A stretch of 64,000 bases of DNA from Antrihabitans auranticaus (GTDB lineage Bacteria > Actinomycetota > Actinomycetes > Mycobacteriales > Mycobacteriaceae). A program made the translations under genes and the position numbers. The notes below the pieces were generated by a model, which did no database searches, was not told the origin of the DNA, and saw only the letters and a program-made list of their open reading frames with translations. The stretch is from assembly GCF_016481275.1 (NCBI RefSeq), contig NZ_JAEMNW010000007.1, positions 124,001-188,000 on the forward strand, in the 5' to 3' direction. Below, in pieces: positions 39,117 through 52,953 of this stretch. Positions within the stretch are counted from its first letter, which is position 1, and each line of letters starts with the position of its first letter.

Positions 39117-40363
39117 CAGGTCGTGTCGTGAAGTACCAGCTGATCGCGTTCATCGTCATCGCCGTCGTGGGCATCGTGTTCGTCGGCGCCAAATACGTGC
39201 GGCTGGACAATCTGCTCGGTTTCGGGCAGTACGAGGTCGACGCGAAATTCCCGCACGGGTCGGGCATCTACCCGGACGCCGAAGTGACGTACCGAGGTGT
39301 GTCGGTCGGACGGGTCGGCGGGATGTCGCTGACCGAGGACGGCGTGTCGGTGACGCTGTTGATCAACTCCGACGCGCCTGATATTCCCGCATCGACGCGG
39401 GCTGTCATCGCTGATCGCTCGGCTATCGGGGAGCAGTACGTCGACCTGTTGCCCGAGAACAGCGACGGCCCGTACCTCCACGACGGCTCGGTGATCGAGC
39501 AGACCCCGGATTCGACTCCGGTCCCCGTCGAGGATCTCCTGGCAAGCGTCGACCGGTTCGCGCAGTCGGTCCCGCTGACAGATTTGACGACGGTCGTCGA
39601 CGAACTCGGTACCGCGTTCGGCGGCAAGGGTGACGACCTGCAGGTGCTCGTCGACTCGTTGAACGATTTCACCGAATCTGCGCACGAGGCGTTGCCGTCG
39701 ATCACCGCGTTGATCCGCGACGGTCGAACGGTCCTCGACACTCAGTCCGACCAGGCCGACGCCGTACGCACCTTCAGCGACGGCCTGGAGAAACTGACGA
39801 TGCAACTGCAGGCAAGCGACCCCGACGTGCGCAGGCTCATCGGTACCGGCCTCTACGCGAGCGACCAGGCCGGTGCGCTGCTTGCCGAGAGTGGACCTGC
39901 GCTCACCGAAGATCTGACCAATCTGCGCGAGCTGGTCGAGACTCTGGCGCCGACAACCTTCGCGCTCAGACCCTTGCTGCAGTTGCTTCCTACGCTCTCG
40001 ATCGGTGCCTCGGCGACCGCCCCGGGCGACGGCACGACACACTTCGGGCTCGTACTCGAGACGAACAATCCGCCGGCGTGCACCCGCGGCTACGAGGGCA
40101 CCTACGCGATTCTCGAGCAGATGAAGGCGCAGAACCCGAACTTCGATGACACGGTCGACGAATTCCCGTTCAACAAGGACGCGACCTGCACTGTGCCGCA
40201 AGGTAATCCAACGGCAGTGCGCGGCGCCGAGCGCGCCCAGTTCGCCGATCCGTCGATCGTTCAGCCTTGGGATTCCAACCCGAAGACAGATCCTGACAAA
40301 CTCAACTTGACCCCGATCGCGGTGCAACTCGCGACGTTGATGGGAATCACACCGAAGCGGTAG
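39113..40363 (+). CDS. mceF: MceF subunit
   Basis: 416 aa from the ATG at 39113, overlapping the mceE stop. Anchor at about 8-26, MCE domain with SGIYPDAEVTYRGVSVGRVGG, helical region, and a C-terminal part containing single Cys residues (PPACTRGYEGTY, DATCTVPQGN) that could form a disulfide. Last of the six Mce subunits. Confidence 0.93.
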   Translation: MTGRVVKYQLIAFIVIAVVGIVFVGAKYVRLDNLLGFGQYEVDAKFPHGSGIYPDAEVTYRGVSVGRVGGMSLTEDGVSVTLLINSDAPDIPASTRAVIADRSAIGEQYVDLLPENSDGPYLHDGSVIEQTPDSTPVPVEDLLASVDRFAQSVPLTDLTTVVDELGTAFGGKGDDLQVLVDSLNDFTESAHEALPSITALIRDGRTVLDTQSDQADAVRTFSDGLEKLTMQLQASDPDVRRLIGTGLYASDQAGALLAESGPALTEDLTNLRELVETLAPTTFALRPLLQLLPTLSIGASATAPGDGTTHFGLVLETNNPPACTRGYEGTYAILEQMKAQNPNFDDTVDEFPFNKDATCTVPQGNPTAVRGAERAQFADPSIVQPWDSNPKTDPDKLNLTPIAVQLATLMGITPKR

Positions 40364-40382
40364 TGCAATTGCGTCGACACGT

Positions 40383-41009
40383 ATGTTGAAGAAGATGAAA
40401 AGTTCGCGGCTCGCGGCCGCCCCTAGGTGGTTGCTGCCTGGCACCGCTGCTCTCGCGGCGGCGGTGGCGCTCGTTGCTCTCGTCCTCGCGGTGTGGTTCG
40501 GGCAGAGCTGGTGGCATGCCCGATTCTCGGAACGCCCCGCCGCGCAGGCCCGGGAAGAAGTGCTCGACGCTGCCCGGCAGACTGCGGTGAACATCAGCTC
40601 CTACGACTCCGCGAATCTGGACGCGAGCTTCGCGAACATCGACTCATCGGTGATGGGCGACCTCGCTCAGCAGTTCAAGGACAACAGGGAAGCGCTGTCG
40701 CAAGCTCTCGCGCAACAGCAGGCGAGCAGTCACGCCACGGTCGCTTCGGCGGCGGTCGTCGAACTCAATCGTGACGAGGGAACGGCGAAGGCTGTCGTCG
40801 TCATGCGGCAGGTCACGACCCGACCGGGTCAGCCGGATACGACGGCACTGCTCACCTCACTGCTCACGCTCGAAGAGGTCGACGGAGTCTGGAAGGCATC
40901 GGAGGCGCAGCCGCTCGGCAATACGTCGCTGGACCCGCCGCCGCAGCAGGCCCCAGATCAGCCTGCAGTGCCAGAACAGCCTGCAGTGCCAGAACAAGGG
41001 GGCAACTGA
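40383..41009 (+). CDS. Mce-associated membrane protein 1
   Basis: 208 aa with one membrane segment near 18-40 and an extracytoplasmic alpha-beta domain of the NTF2-like Mas type (NISSYDSANLDASFANIDSSVMGDLAQQF). The C-terminal tail contains an exact QPAVPE duplication. ATG 40383 has no clear ribosome site; ATG 40395 is an alternative. Mas proteins stabilise Mce complexes in Mycobacterium. Stop and next start share one base. Confidence 0.85.
   Translation: MLKKMKSSRLAAAPRWLLPGTAALAAAVALVALVLAVWFGQSWWHARFSERPAAQAREEVLDAARQTAVNISSYDSANLDASFANIDSSVMGDLAQQFKDNREALSQALAQQQASSHATVASAAVVELNRDEGTAKAVVVMRQVTTRPGQPDTTALLTSLLTLEEVDGVWKASEAQPLGNTSLDPPPQQAPDQPAVPEQPAVPEQGGN
40959..40994 (+). repeat. Exact 18-bp duplication near the 3' end of a Mas gene
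   Basis: CAGCCTGCAGTGCCAGAA at 40959-40976 and 40977-40994, identical, 12 bp before the stop codon. Confidence 0.9.
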
Positions 41010-41704
41010 TGCCACCCAACCGTCGAGTGAACAAGCCGACGCCGACCCGACGCCGTCCGAAGGTGGCCGGTACGGACCGTCCCCGCCCGGAGATCACCGC
41101 CGAAGCGCCGGCGCCGCAGGCCGCGACTCCGCGTCCGGTAGACCTCTCCAAACCCGCAGCCGGCACCGGGCGCACGCGGCTGTCCTGGACGCTGGTCGCT
41201 GTTCTGGGCATCGTGGCGATCGCCCTGGGTGCGTTCGCGTTTGTCGCATACGAGAAGCCGGGGGCGTCCGTCGACAACCTGGCGTTCGTCGACAATTCCG
41301 ACACCCAGCAGGTCAGGGCCCAGGTCGATGCGGCCGTCGCGACGCTGTACACCTACGACCCTGCGCAGATGGAGGGTTACCCCGACACCGTCCGGCCGCT
41401 GCTGACCGACAAGATGCGTTGCTTCTTCGATGCGACTCTCGATTCCACGAAGCAGTTCGTCGCGCAGACGCAGGCGAAGTCGGACATTCATGTCGACGCG
41501 ATCGGCGTCAGCTTCCTCGACGACGATCGCGCGGAGGCAATTGTCAGCGTCACATCGAGTTGGAGCGGACCGGGTCAGGAGCCGGGCAGCGAGCAGCGGC
41601 AGATGGTTGTGTCAGTGGAGAAGTCGGGCGACGACTGGCTCGTGTCCGACATCACAGATCTGCGCGAAGCTCCGCATTCGGGCGATTGTCCCAGCTCAAA
41701 TTGA
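41009..41704 (+). CDS. Mce-associated membrane protein 2
   Basis: 231 aa. Basic proline-rich cytoplasmic tail of about 58 residues, membrane segment near 59-80, and a Mas/NTF2-like outer domain with VAQTQAKSDIHVDAIGVSFLDDDRAEAIVSV. Two Cys residues (MRCFF, SGDCP) could pair. ATG overlaps the previous stop. Ends the Mce operon. Confidence 0.85.
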   Translation: MPPNRRVNKPTPTRRRPKVAGTDRPRPEITAEAPAPQAATPRPVDLSKPAAGTGRTRLSWTLVAVLGIVAIALGAFAFVAYEKPGASVDNLAFVDNSDTQQVRAQVDAAVATLYTYDPAQMEGYPDTVRPLLTDKMRCFFDATLDSTKQFVAQTQAKSDIHVDAIGVSFLDDDRAEAIVSVTSSWSGPGQEPGSEQRQMVVSVEKSGDDWLVSDITDLREAPHSGDCPSSN

Positions 41705-42109
41705 TCAAAACGCCGTCAGAAGCCTTGACGACGGCGCGGTGACGCGTCACTCTAATGGCGAGAACATGCGAGAGATCGCGGGTCTGCGGCTGTTTGCGGA
41801 GGCGGGTTTTCTACTACCCCGTCGCCCCTGCGGCCAGCGGTGTAGCCGCAGGGCCGCCAGCTCGGATGTATATTTCGCTGCGCCACTCGACAGCTGTGTC
41901 GATTTGGTGTAAGTTTGGACGTTGCGCTGGCTGCCTCCTGTCCACCTCACCACCTCTACCGCTGAAAGCGACACATTCTCGTGCCGCTTCCTGTCTGCCG
42001 TGGGCGAGTTAAGTCGGGTTGTATCCAGCACTCGCCCGACAGAACAAGCAGAAACAGCGAAAGTCGCGCGTTCACGCGCGACTCGCGTGAGGTGCTGGAA
42101 GGACGCATC
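41705..42109 (+). promoter_or_regulatory. rpoB upstream region, no gene
   Basis: 405 bp without a convincing gene. Contains TTGACG (41725-41730) and TCTAAT (41751-41756) with a long 20-bp spacer that includes the palindrome GTGACGCGTCAC (41739-41750); a 9-bp hairpin, CCCTGCGGC (41826-41834) with GCCGCAGGG (41845-41853), which may end the mce transcript; and then about 250 bp of rpoB leader in which I see no other clear element. The promoter assignment is weak. Confidence 0.35.
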
Positions 42110-45100
42110 TTGGCAGTCTCTAGCCAGACCAAGGCCAATACCGGGATTCCCGGAGCCCCTAAGAGGGTTTCTTTCGCAAAGATTCGTGAGCCCCTGGAAG
42201 TTCCAGGATTGCTCGATCTTCAAACAGATTCGTTCGAATGGTTGGTCGGTTCGCCCGCCTGGCGTGAGCGTGCAATCGCTCGCGGCGACGCGGGACTTGC
42301 CGGTGGCTTGGAAGAAATTCTCACCGAACTGTCGCCTATCGAGGACTTTTCGGGATCCATGTCGTTGTCGTTCTCGGATCCGCGCTTCGACGAGGTCAAG
42401 GCCTCCGTCGACGAGTGCAAAGACAAGGACATGACCTACGCGGCGCCGTTGTTCGTCACCGCGGAGTTCATCAACAACAACACTGGTGAGATCAAGAGCC
42501 AGACGGTCTTCATGGGTGATTTCCCGATGATGACCGACAAGGGCACCTTCATCATCAACGGCACCGAGCGCGTTGTCGTCAGCCAGCTCGTCCGCTCCCC
42601 GGGTGTCTACTTCGACCACACCGTGGACAAGGCGACCGAGAAGGACCTGCACAGCGTCCGCGTGATCCCGGGCCGCGGTGCATGGCTCGAGTTCGACGTC
42701 GACAAGCGCGACACCGTCGGTGTGCGTATCGACCGCAAGCGCCGTCAGCCGGTCACCGTACTGCTGAAGGCACTGGGTTGGTCGACCGAGCAGATCACCG
42801 AGCGTTTCGGATTCTCCGAGATCCTCATGGCGACGCTCGAGAAGGACAACACGGCCGGCACCGACGAGGCGCTGCTCGACATCTACCGCAAGCTGCGTCC
42901 GGGCGAGCCCCCGACGAAGGAGAGCGCGCAGACGCTCCTGGAGAACCTGTTCTTCAAGGAGAAGCGTTACGACCTCGCCCGCGTCGGCCGGTACAAGATC
43001 AACAAGAAGCTCGGCATCCACACGGGTGAGCCGATCACCTCCTCGGTCCTGACCGAAGAAGACATCGTCACCACGATCGAATACCTCGTGCGTTTGCACG
43101 GCGGCGATCAGTCGATGACGGCACCGGGTGGCGTCGAGGTTCCCGTCGAGGTCGACGACATCGACCACTTCGGTAACCGTCGTCTGCGCACCGTGGGCGA
43201 GCTGATCCAGAACCAGATTCGCGTCGGCCTGTCTCGTATGGAACGCGTCGTCCGCGAGCGTATGACGACTCAGGACGTCGAGGCGATCACGCCGCAGACC
43301 CTGATCAACATCCGCCCGGTCGTTGCAGCGATCAAGGAGTTCTTCGGAACTTCGCAGCTGTCGCAGTTCATGGACCAGAACAACCCGCTGTCGGGCCTGA
43401 CCCACAAGCGTCGTCTTTCGGCGCTGGGCCCCGGCGGTCTGTCCCGTGAGCGTGCCGGCCTCGAGGTGCGCGACGTGCACGCGAGCCACTACGGCCGCAT
43501 GTGCCCGATCGAGACCCCGGAAGGCCCGAACATCGGCCTGATCGGTTCGCTGTCGGTGTACGCGCGGGTCAACCCGTTCGGCTTCATCGAGACGCCGTAC
43601 CGCAAGGTCGTGGACGGTCGGGTCACCGACGAGATCCACTACCTGACGGCCGACGAAGAGGACCGCCACGTCAAGGCGCAGGCGAACGCCAAGATCGACG
43701 CCGAAGGCAACTTCCTCGAGGACCGCGTCCTCGTCCGGAAGAAGGGCGGCGAGGTCGAGCTGATCCTGCCGCGCGACGTCGACTACATGGACATCTCGCC
43801 GCGTCAGATGGTTTCTGTCGCGACCGCGATGATTCCGTTCCTCGAGCACGACGATGCCAACCGTGCCCTCATGGGTGCGAACATGCAGCGTCAGGCAGTG
43901 CCGCTCGTGCGTTCCGAGGCGCCGCTCGTCGGCACCGGTATGGAACTGCGCGCCGCGGTCGACGCCGGCGATGTCGTCGTCACCGAGAAGAGCGGTGTCG
44001 TCGAAGAGGTCTCGGCCGACTACGTCACCGTGATGGCGGACGACGGCACTCGCAAGAGCTACCGGATGCGCAAGTTCGCCCGCTCCAACCAGGGCACCTG
44101 CGCGAACCAGCGGCCGATCGTCGACGAGGGTGACCGCGTCGAGACCGGTCAGGTCCTCGCCGACGGTCCATGCACCGAGAACGGTGAAATGGCGCTCGGC
44201 AAGAACCTGCTCGTGGCGATCATGCCGTGGGAAGGCCACAACTACGAGGACGCGATCATCCTGTCGCAGCGCCTCGTGGAAGAGGACGTTCTCACGTCGA
44301 TCCACATCGAGGAGCACGAGATCGATGCCCGCGACACCAAGCTGGGTGCCGAGGAAATCACTCGTGACATCCCGAACGTCTCCGACGAGGTCCTCGCCGA
44401 CCTCGACGAGCGCGGCATCGTGCGAATCGGTGCCGAGGTTCGTGACGGCGACGTGCTGGTCGGCAAGGTCACCCCGAAGGGTGAAACCGAGCTGACACCG
44501 GAAGAGCGCCTGCTGCGCGCGATCTTCGGTGAGAAGGCCCGCGAGGTTCGTGACACGTCGCTCAAGGTTCCGCACGGTGAGTCCGGCAAGGTCATCGGCA
44601 TCCGCGTCTTCTCGCGTGATGACGACGACGATCTGCCTCCGGGCGTCAACGAGCTGGTCCGCGTGTACGTCGCTCAGAAGCGCAAGATTCAGGACGGCGA
44701 CAAGCTGGCCGGCCGCCACGGCAACAAGGGCGTCATCGGCAAGATCCTCCCGCAAGAGGACATGCCGTTCCTGCCCGACGGCACTCCGGTCGACATCATC
44801 CTGAACACCCACGGTGTTCCGCGTCGTATGAACATCGGCCAGATCTTGGAGACCCACCTCGGGTGGATCGGCAAGACCGGCTGGAACATCAACGTCGCGA
44901 GCGACGGCACAAGGCCCGACTGGGCTGCCACGCTGCCCGAGGAGATGCTGGCTGCACCCGCGAACTCCAACATCGCGACCCCCGTCTTCGACGGTGCCCG
45001 CGAAGAGGAGCTCACCGGTTTGCTGGGTTCGACTCTGCCCAACCGCGACGGCGACATGATGGTCGGCGAAGACGGCAAGGCGACGCTGTTCGACGGACGT

Positions 45101-45598
45101 TCCGGCGAACCGTTCCCGTACCCGGTCTCGGTCGGCTACATGTACATCATCAAGCTGCACCACTTGGTCGACGACAAGATCCACGCTCGTTCGACCGGGC
45201 CGTACTCGATGATCACGCAGCAGCCGCTCGGTGGTAAGGCTCAGTTCGGTGGCCAGCGCTTCGGTGAAATGGAGTGCTGGGCGATGCAGGCCTACGGCGC
45301 GGCTTACACGCTGCAGGAACTGCTCACCATCAAGTCCGATGACGTGGTCGGCCGCGTGAAGGTCTACGAGGCCATCGTCAAGGGCGAGAACATCCCGGAG
45401 CCGGGTATCCCGGAGTCGTTCAAGGTGCTCCTCAAGGAACTCCAGTCGCTGTGCCTCAACGTGGAGGTGCTGTCTTCCGACGGTGCCGCCATCGAGATGC
45501 GAGATGGCGACGACGAGGACCTCGAGCGGGCCGCCGCGAACCTGGGAATCAACCTGTCCCGCAACGAGTCCGCCACGGTCGACGACCTCGCGAACTAA
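42110..45598 (+). CDS. rpoB: RpoB, RNA polymerase beta subunit
   Basis: 1162 aa from the TTG at 42110, chosen because GGAAGGA (42097-42103) is 6 nt upstream and the mycobacterial gene starts at the equivalent TTG; a GTG at 42092 would add six residues. Near-universal motifs: [20 protein letters not shown], the rifampicin region at 43346-43426 ([13 protein letters not shown] and [11 protein letters not shown]) with wild-type Asp, His and Ser at the common resistance sites, [11 protein letters not shown], and [12 protein letters not shown]-type switch ([24 protein letters not shown]). The rifampicin-sensitive genotype is inferred from those residues. Confidence 0.98.
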   Translation: MAVSSQTKANTGIPGAPKRVSFAKIREPLEVPGLLDLQTDSFEWLVGSPAWRERAIARGDAGLAGGLEEILTELSPIEDFSGSMSLSFSDPRFDEVKASVDECKDKDMTYAAPLFVTAEFINNNTGEIKSQTVFMGDFPMMTDKGTFIINGTERVVVSQLVRSPGVYFDHTVDKATEKDLHSVRVIPGRGAWLEFDVDKRDTVGVRIDRKRRQPVTVLLKALGWSTEQITERFGFSEILMATLEKDNTAGTDEALLDIYRKLRPGEPPTKESAQTLLENLFFKEKRYDLARVGRYKINKKLGIHTGEPITSSVLTEEDIVTTIEYLVRLHGGDQSMTAPGGVEVPVEVDDIDHFGNRRLRTVGELIQNQIRVGLSRMERVVRERMTTQDVEAITPQTLINIRPVVAAIKEFFGTSQLSQFMDQNNPLSGLTHKRRLSALGPGGLSRERAGLEVRDVHASHYGRMCPIETPEGPNIGLIGSLSVYARVNPFGFIETPYRKVVDGRVTDEIHYLTADEEDRHVKAQANAKIDAEGNFLEDRVLVRKKGGEVELILPRDVDYMDISPRQMVSVATAMIPFLEHDDANRALMGANMQRQAVPLVRSEAPLVGTGMELRAAVDAGDVVVTEKSGVVEEVSADYVTVMADDGTRKSYRMRKFARSNQGTCANQRPIVDEGDRVETGQVLADGPCTENGEMALGKNLLVAIMPWEGHNYEDAIILSQRLVEEDVLTSIHIEEHEIDARDTKLGAEEITRDIPNVSDEVLADLDERGIVRIGAEVRDGDVLVGKVTPKGETELTPEERLLRAIFGEKAREVRDTSLKVPHGESGKVIGIRVFSRDDDDDLPPGVNELVRVYVAQKRKIQDGDKLAGRHGNKGVIGKILPQEDMPFLPDGTPVDIILNTHGVPRRMNIGQILETHLGWIGKTGWNINVASDGTRPDWAATLPEEMLAAPANSNIATPVFDGAREEELTGLLGSTLPNRDGDMMVGEDGKATLFDGRSGEPFPYPVSVGYMYIIKLHHLVDDKIHARSTGPYSMITQQPLGGKAQFGGQRFGEMECWAMQAYGAAYTLQELLTIKSDDVVGRVKVYEAIVKGENIPEPGIPESFKVLLKELQSLCLNVEVLSSDGAAIEMRDGDDEDLERAAANLGINLSRNESATVDDLAN

Positions 45599-45697
45599 TG
45601 GCGCTCGGCGGCGCTTGCCAGCATGGAAGCGCCGCCCACAGCAGACGACGTAGAGAATTTTGATTTTGCCTAAACCCAAATGGGGAAAGGGAGTTAC

Positions 45698-50726
<5,029 letters not shown>

Positions 50727-50776
50727 GTCTCCACCCTGCGCCCGCCCGGACGCGCGCGGCAGAGATGCCTTATCCG

Positions 50777-50791
50777 GGGATTGGCAATCCC
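50777..50791. promoter_or_regulatory. Palindrome in the AKR/regulator divergent promoter
   Basis: GGGATTGGCAATCCC: perfect 7-bp arms around one G, containing a TTGGCA hexamer (50781-50786) that could be a -35. A second short palindrome, TCCTAGGA, lies at 50807-50814. Likely operator of the adjacent regulator. Confidence 0.5.
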
Positions 50792-50826
50792 TGGCTGGGT
50801 AGCCGATCCTAGGACAGAGTGAGGTT

Positions 50827-51669
50827 GTGGACAGATCCGAACTTGCAGATTTCCTTCGCCGCCGCCGCGAACAGCTGACGCCGGCCGACGTCGGACTGCC
50901 ACCCGGAGTCCGGCGACGGACCCCCGGGCTGCGTCGCGACGAGGTCTCGCTGCTGGCGGGGATGTCCACCGACTACTACACGCGGCTCGAACAGGCCCGC
51001 GGACCACATCCATCGACGCAGGTGCTCGCGTCGCTTGCCCGGGCGTTGCGCCTGACCGACGATGGCCGCGACCACCTCTACCACCTCGTCGGCTATCCGG
51101 CACCGGACCGCGGCGGTGGTGACAGGCACGTCGGACCCGGTCTGCTGCTCCTGCTGAACAAACTGGAGGACACCCCAGCCTGCGTGGTCTCCGACCTGAG
51201 CGAAGTGCTGGTGCAGAACCGTATGCATACGATCCTGCTCGGTGATGTGTCGTCCCAGCGCGGGCTCGACCGGTTTTATGCGTGGCGCTATTTCACCGAC
51301 CTCGCAACCCGCGCGGTATTCCCAGCCGAAGACTGGGACCGATTGGCGCGCAAGCACGTTGCCGACCTCCGTGCCACGTCCGCGCGGCGGTCGGGCGACG
51401 CGGAGGTGGCTGACTTCATCGCGAAATTGCGTTCTCGCAGCACGGAATTCGATCGACTGTGGGCCGAACACGAAGTGGCCGTTCGGATATCGGATCGGAA
51501 GCGAATCCAGCATCCGGAGGTCGGAATGGTCGACATCGACTGCGAAACGCTGCTCTCGCCCAACGCCGCGCAACATCTGCTCGTCTATCTGCCCCGGCCC
51601 GGAACCGATGCACGGGAGAAGCTCGATCTCCTCCGCGTCATCGGGACCCAGGCCCTGGCATCCGGTTGA
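50827..51669 (+). CDS. XRE-type regulator with MmyB-like ligand domain
   Basis: 280 aa. N-terminal Xre helix-turn-helix with the subgroup fingerprint RRTPGLRRDEVSLLAGMSTDYYTRLEQ (about 30-57), then the MmyB-type PAS-like domain that binds a fatty acyl ligand in the one solved structure I recall (NKLEDTPACVVSDLSEVLVQN, YFTDLATRAVFPAEDWDRLA). GTG at 50827, with GAGG only 2 nt away, so the start is uncertain. These regulators are typically divergent from the oxidoreductase they control, as here. Confidence 0.9.
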   Translation: MDRSELADFLRRRREQLTPADVGLPPGVRRRTPGLRRDEVSLLAGMSTDYYTRLEQARGPHPSTQVLASLARALRLTDDGRDHLYHLVGYPAPDRGGGDRHVGPGLLLLLNKLEDTPACVVSDLSEVLVQNRMHTILLGDVSSQRGLDRFYAWRYFTDLATRAVFPAEDWDRLARKHVADLRATSARRSGDAEVADFIAKLRSRSTEFDRLWAEHEVAVRISDRKRIQHPEVGMVDIDCETLLSPNAAQHLLVYLPRPGTDAREKLDLLRVIGTQALASG

Positions 51670-51713
51670 TCCGAATGCTCGTCTTTCCGGCACGCGCTTG
51701 CGATGCTCGACGT

Positions 51714-52160
51714 ATGCGAATTGCGACTGTTGCCGGAATCGCCCTGCTGGTATCCGTCGGCGGTGCCGGCCTCGCGCAAGCCGAGACTATCGACTACGCA
51801 GTGCCACCGAATGGGCAATGGGCGGCCGGAGAGGAGAAGCCCGCAGTCGTGACGCCGGAATTCAGTCCGATCCAGGTCCCGGCTCCGGAGGTCCGAGCCG
51901 ACGAGATCGTCGCGTACCCGTACCTGTCGCCGTGGGTTCACGACGCCGTCGTCCTGCCTGCCGGGCGCGGCCTCGAGGTGCAGGGTGCCGTGCAGGTAGC
52001 GTTGCCGGACAAGCCGCTGGAACTGAACGGCCATTGCCTTTCGGTGCTGCCACGCCAGACGCAGACGCGCAGTCGACGCTCGTCCACCTCGACGCCGGAC
52101 CGATCACCGCGGACCTCCGACCGACTCTTCGCTGACGGGGTGCAGTCCCCGTACGCTTGA
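51714..52160 (+). CDS. Secreted protein of unknown function, possible 3' frameshift
   Basis: 148 aa with a clear signal peptide (MRIATVAGIALLVSVGGAGLAQA, cut before ETIDY) and a short mature domain with VAYPYLSPWVHDAVVLPAGRGLEVQGAVQVALPDKPLELNGHC. From about residue 113 the frame becomes S/R/T/P-rich and unlike protein, while the frame one base back reads STLVHLDAGPITADLRPTLR and stops at 52135. A frameshift near 52045-52065, real or from sequencing, is likely. No family recognised. Confidence 0.6.
   Translation: MRIATVAGIALLVSVGGAGLAQAETIDYAVPPNGQWAAGEEKPAVVTPEFSPIQVPAPEVRADEIVAYPYLSPWVHDAVVLPAGRGLEVQGAVQVALPDKPLELNGHCLSVLPRQTQTRSRRSSTSTPDRSPRTSDRLFADGVQSPYA
52152..52157 (+). promoter_or_regulatory. 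Putative -10 TACGCT for a leaderless transcript
   Basis: TACGCT ends 6 nt before the ATG at 52164. Confidence 0.45.
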
Positions 52161-52163
52161 TTC

Positions 52164-52364
52164 ATGGGTAAGGAAATCGACCGGGTCCGGGCAAAATCCG
52201 CGATCGAAACGGTCAAGGAAAGTCCACTGATCGCGGCCGTTGCCTTGGCACCGATCGTGGTGATTCTGGGCGTCGTGTGGTGGCTGGTAGGTCCGGGACT
52301 CGCGATCGCACTGCTCGTCGCGCTGGGCGTGGTGGTCGTGGTCGGTGGCAAGTTCGTCCGCTAG
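52164..52364 (+). CDS. Small membrane protein
   Basis: 66 aa: a charged N-terminus of about 18 residues, then two closely spaced hydrophobic segments (about 21-42 and 45-61) and a terminal GGKFVR. Probably leaderless. Overlaps the SixA gene tail to tail on CTAG. No function known. Confidence 0.75.
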   Translation: MGKEIDRVRAKSAIETVKESPLIAAVALAPIVVILGVVWWLVGPGLAIALLVALGVVVVVGGKFVR

Positions 52365-52855
52365 CGCGGAATGTGGAAACTCACCAAGTCGGCGGTTCCG
52401 GTGTCGATGTCGGCCCACGACTTGTCGAACTCGAGCACAGCCATGGCCGAGGTGGGGAACTTGCGGCTCACCTGTTCGGCGGGTTCGGAGTAGCGGTTGG
52501 ACGCGAGCTCCCACGTCGTATAGGGCATTCCGGGCGCGTGGCCGATCAGCAACAGCGTGTCGACCGAGTCGTCGACCTCGCGAATGAGCTTGATCAGCTG
52601 TTCCGGCGAGCCGCCGTAGATGTCCTCGACGAAGGTCGTGGGTGCGTCGATGCGAGTCATAGCGAGGGTCTCGCGGGTGCGAACCGAGGTCGAGCAGAGG
52701 ACTGCGCCGACCGGCGGTTGCTCGGCTCGGATCCACTCGCCCGCCAGCGTCGCTTCGCGTTCTCCGCGGGGGGCCAACGGCCGATCGTGATCGGCGATTC
52801 CGGTCGGATACGCTGACTTTCCGTGGCGCATAAGGATCAATACCCTCGTGGTCAT
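52361..52855 (-). CDS. SixA-like histidine phosphatase
   Basis: 164 aa of the histidine phosphatase superfamily, SixA branch; removes phosphate from phosphohistidine or small phospho-compounds. RHG motif in LILMRHGKSAYP at about 8-10, catalytic Arg/His partners in STSVRTRETLA and LLLIGHAPGM. Start ATG 52855, 7 nt after a TACCGT hexamer (52868-52863 minus), so likely leaderless; an ATG at 52891 is less likely. Confidence 0.88.
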   Translation of the reverse strand: MTTRVLILMRHGKSAYPTGIADHDRPLAPRGEREATLAGEWIRAEQPPVGAVLCSTSVRTRETLAMTRIDAPTTFVEDIYGGSPEQLIKLIREVDDSVDTLLLIGHAPGMPYTTWELASNRYSEPAEQVSRKFPTSAMAVLEFDKSWADIDTGTADLVSFHIPR

Positions 52856-52862
52856 ACCGGTA

Positions 52863-52868
52863 ACGGTA
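52863..52868 (-). promoter_or_regulatory. Putative -10 TACCGT for leaderless sixA
   Basis: Minus-strand TACCGT ends 7 nt before the ATG at 52855. Confidence 0.4.
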
Positions 52869-52919
52869 TGCGCCCAGATCGGTGGCGTCACAATAGATAG
52901 TCAATGTTCAAAGACTGGT

Positions 52920-52925
52920 TACCCT
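52920..52925 (+). promoter_or_regulatory. Putative -10 TACCCT for fprB
   Basis: TANNNT hexamer 28 nt before the fprB ATG, leaving room for an AAGGA ribosome site (52941-52945). Confidence 0.35.
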
Positions 52926-52953
52926 AGCCGCTCGCTCGACAAGGATCGATCAC

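Noticed and set aside
38966-40594. 542-codon open frame antisense to mceE-mceF.
   Set aside because: Lies wholly opposite genes in a tightly coupled operon; low-complexity arginine-rich product.
41739-41750. GTGACGCGTCAC as a CRP/GlxR site in the rpoB promoter.
   Set aside because: The half-sites GTGA and TCAC are 4 bp apart; CRP/GlxR sites need 6. Kept only as a palindrome of unknown meaning.
42092-42109. GTG at 42092 as the rpoB start.
   Set aside because: The GGAAGGA ribosome site lies inside this extension and is correctly spaced for the TTG at 42110.
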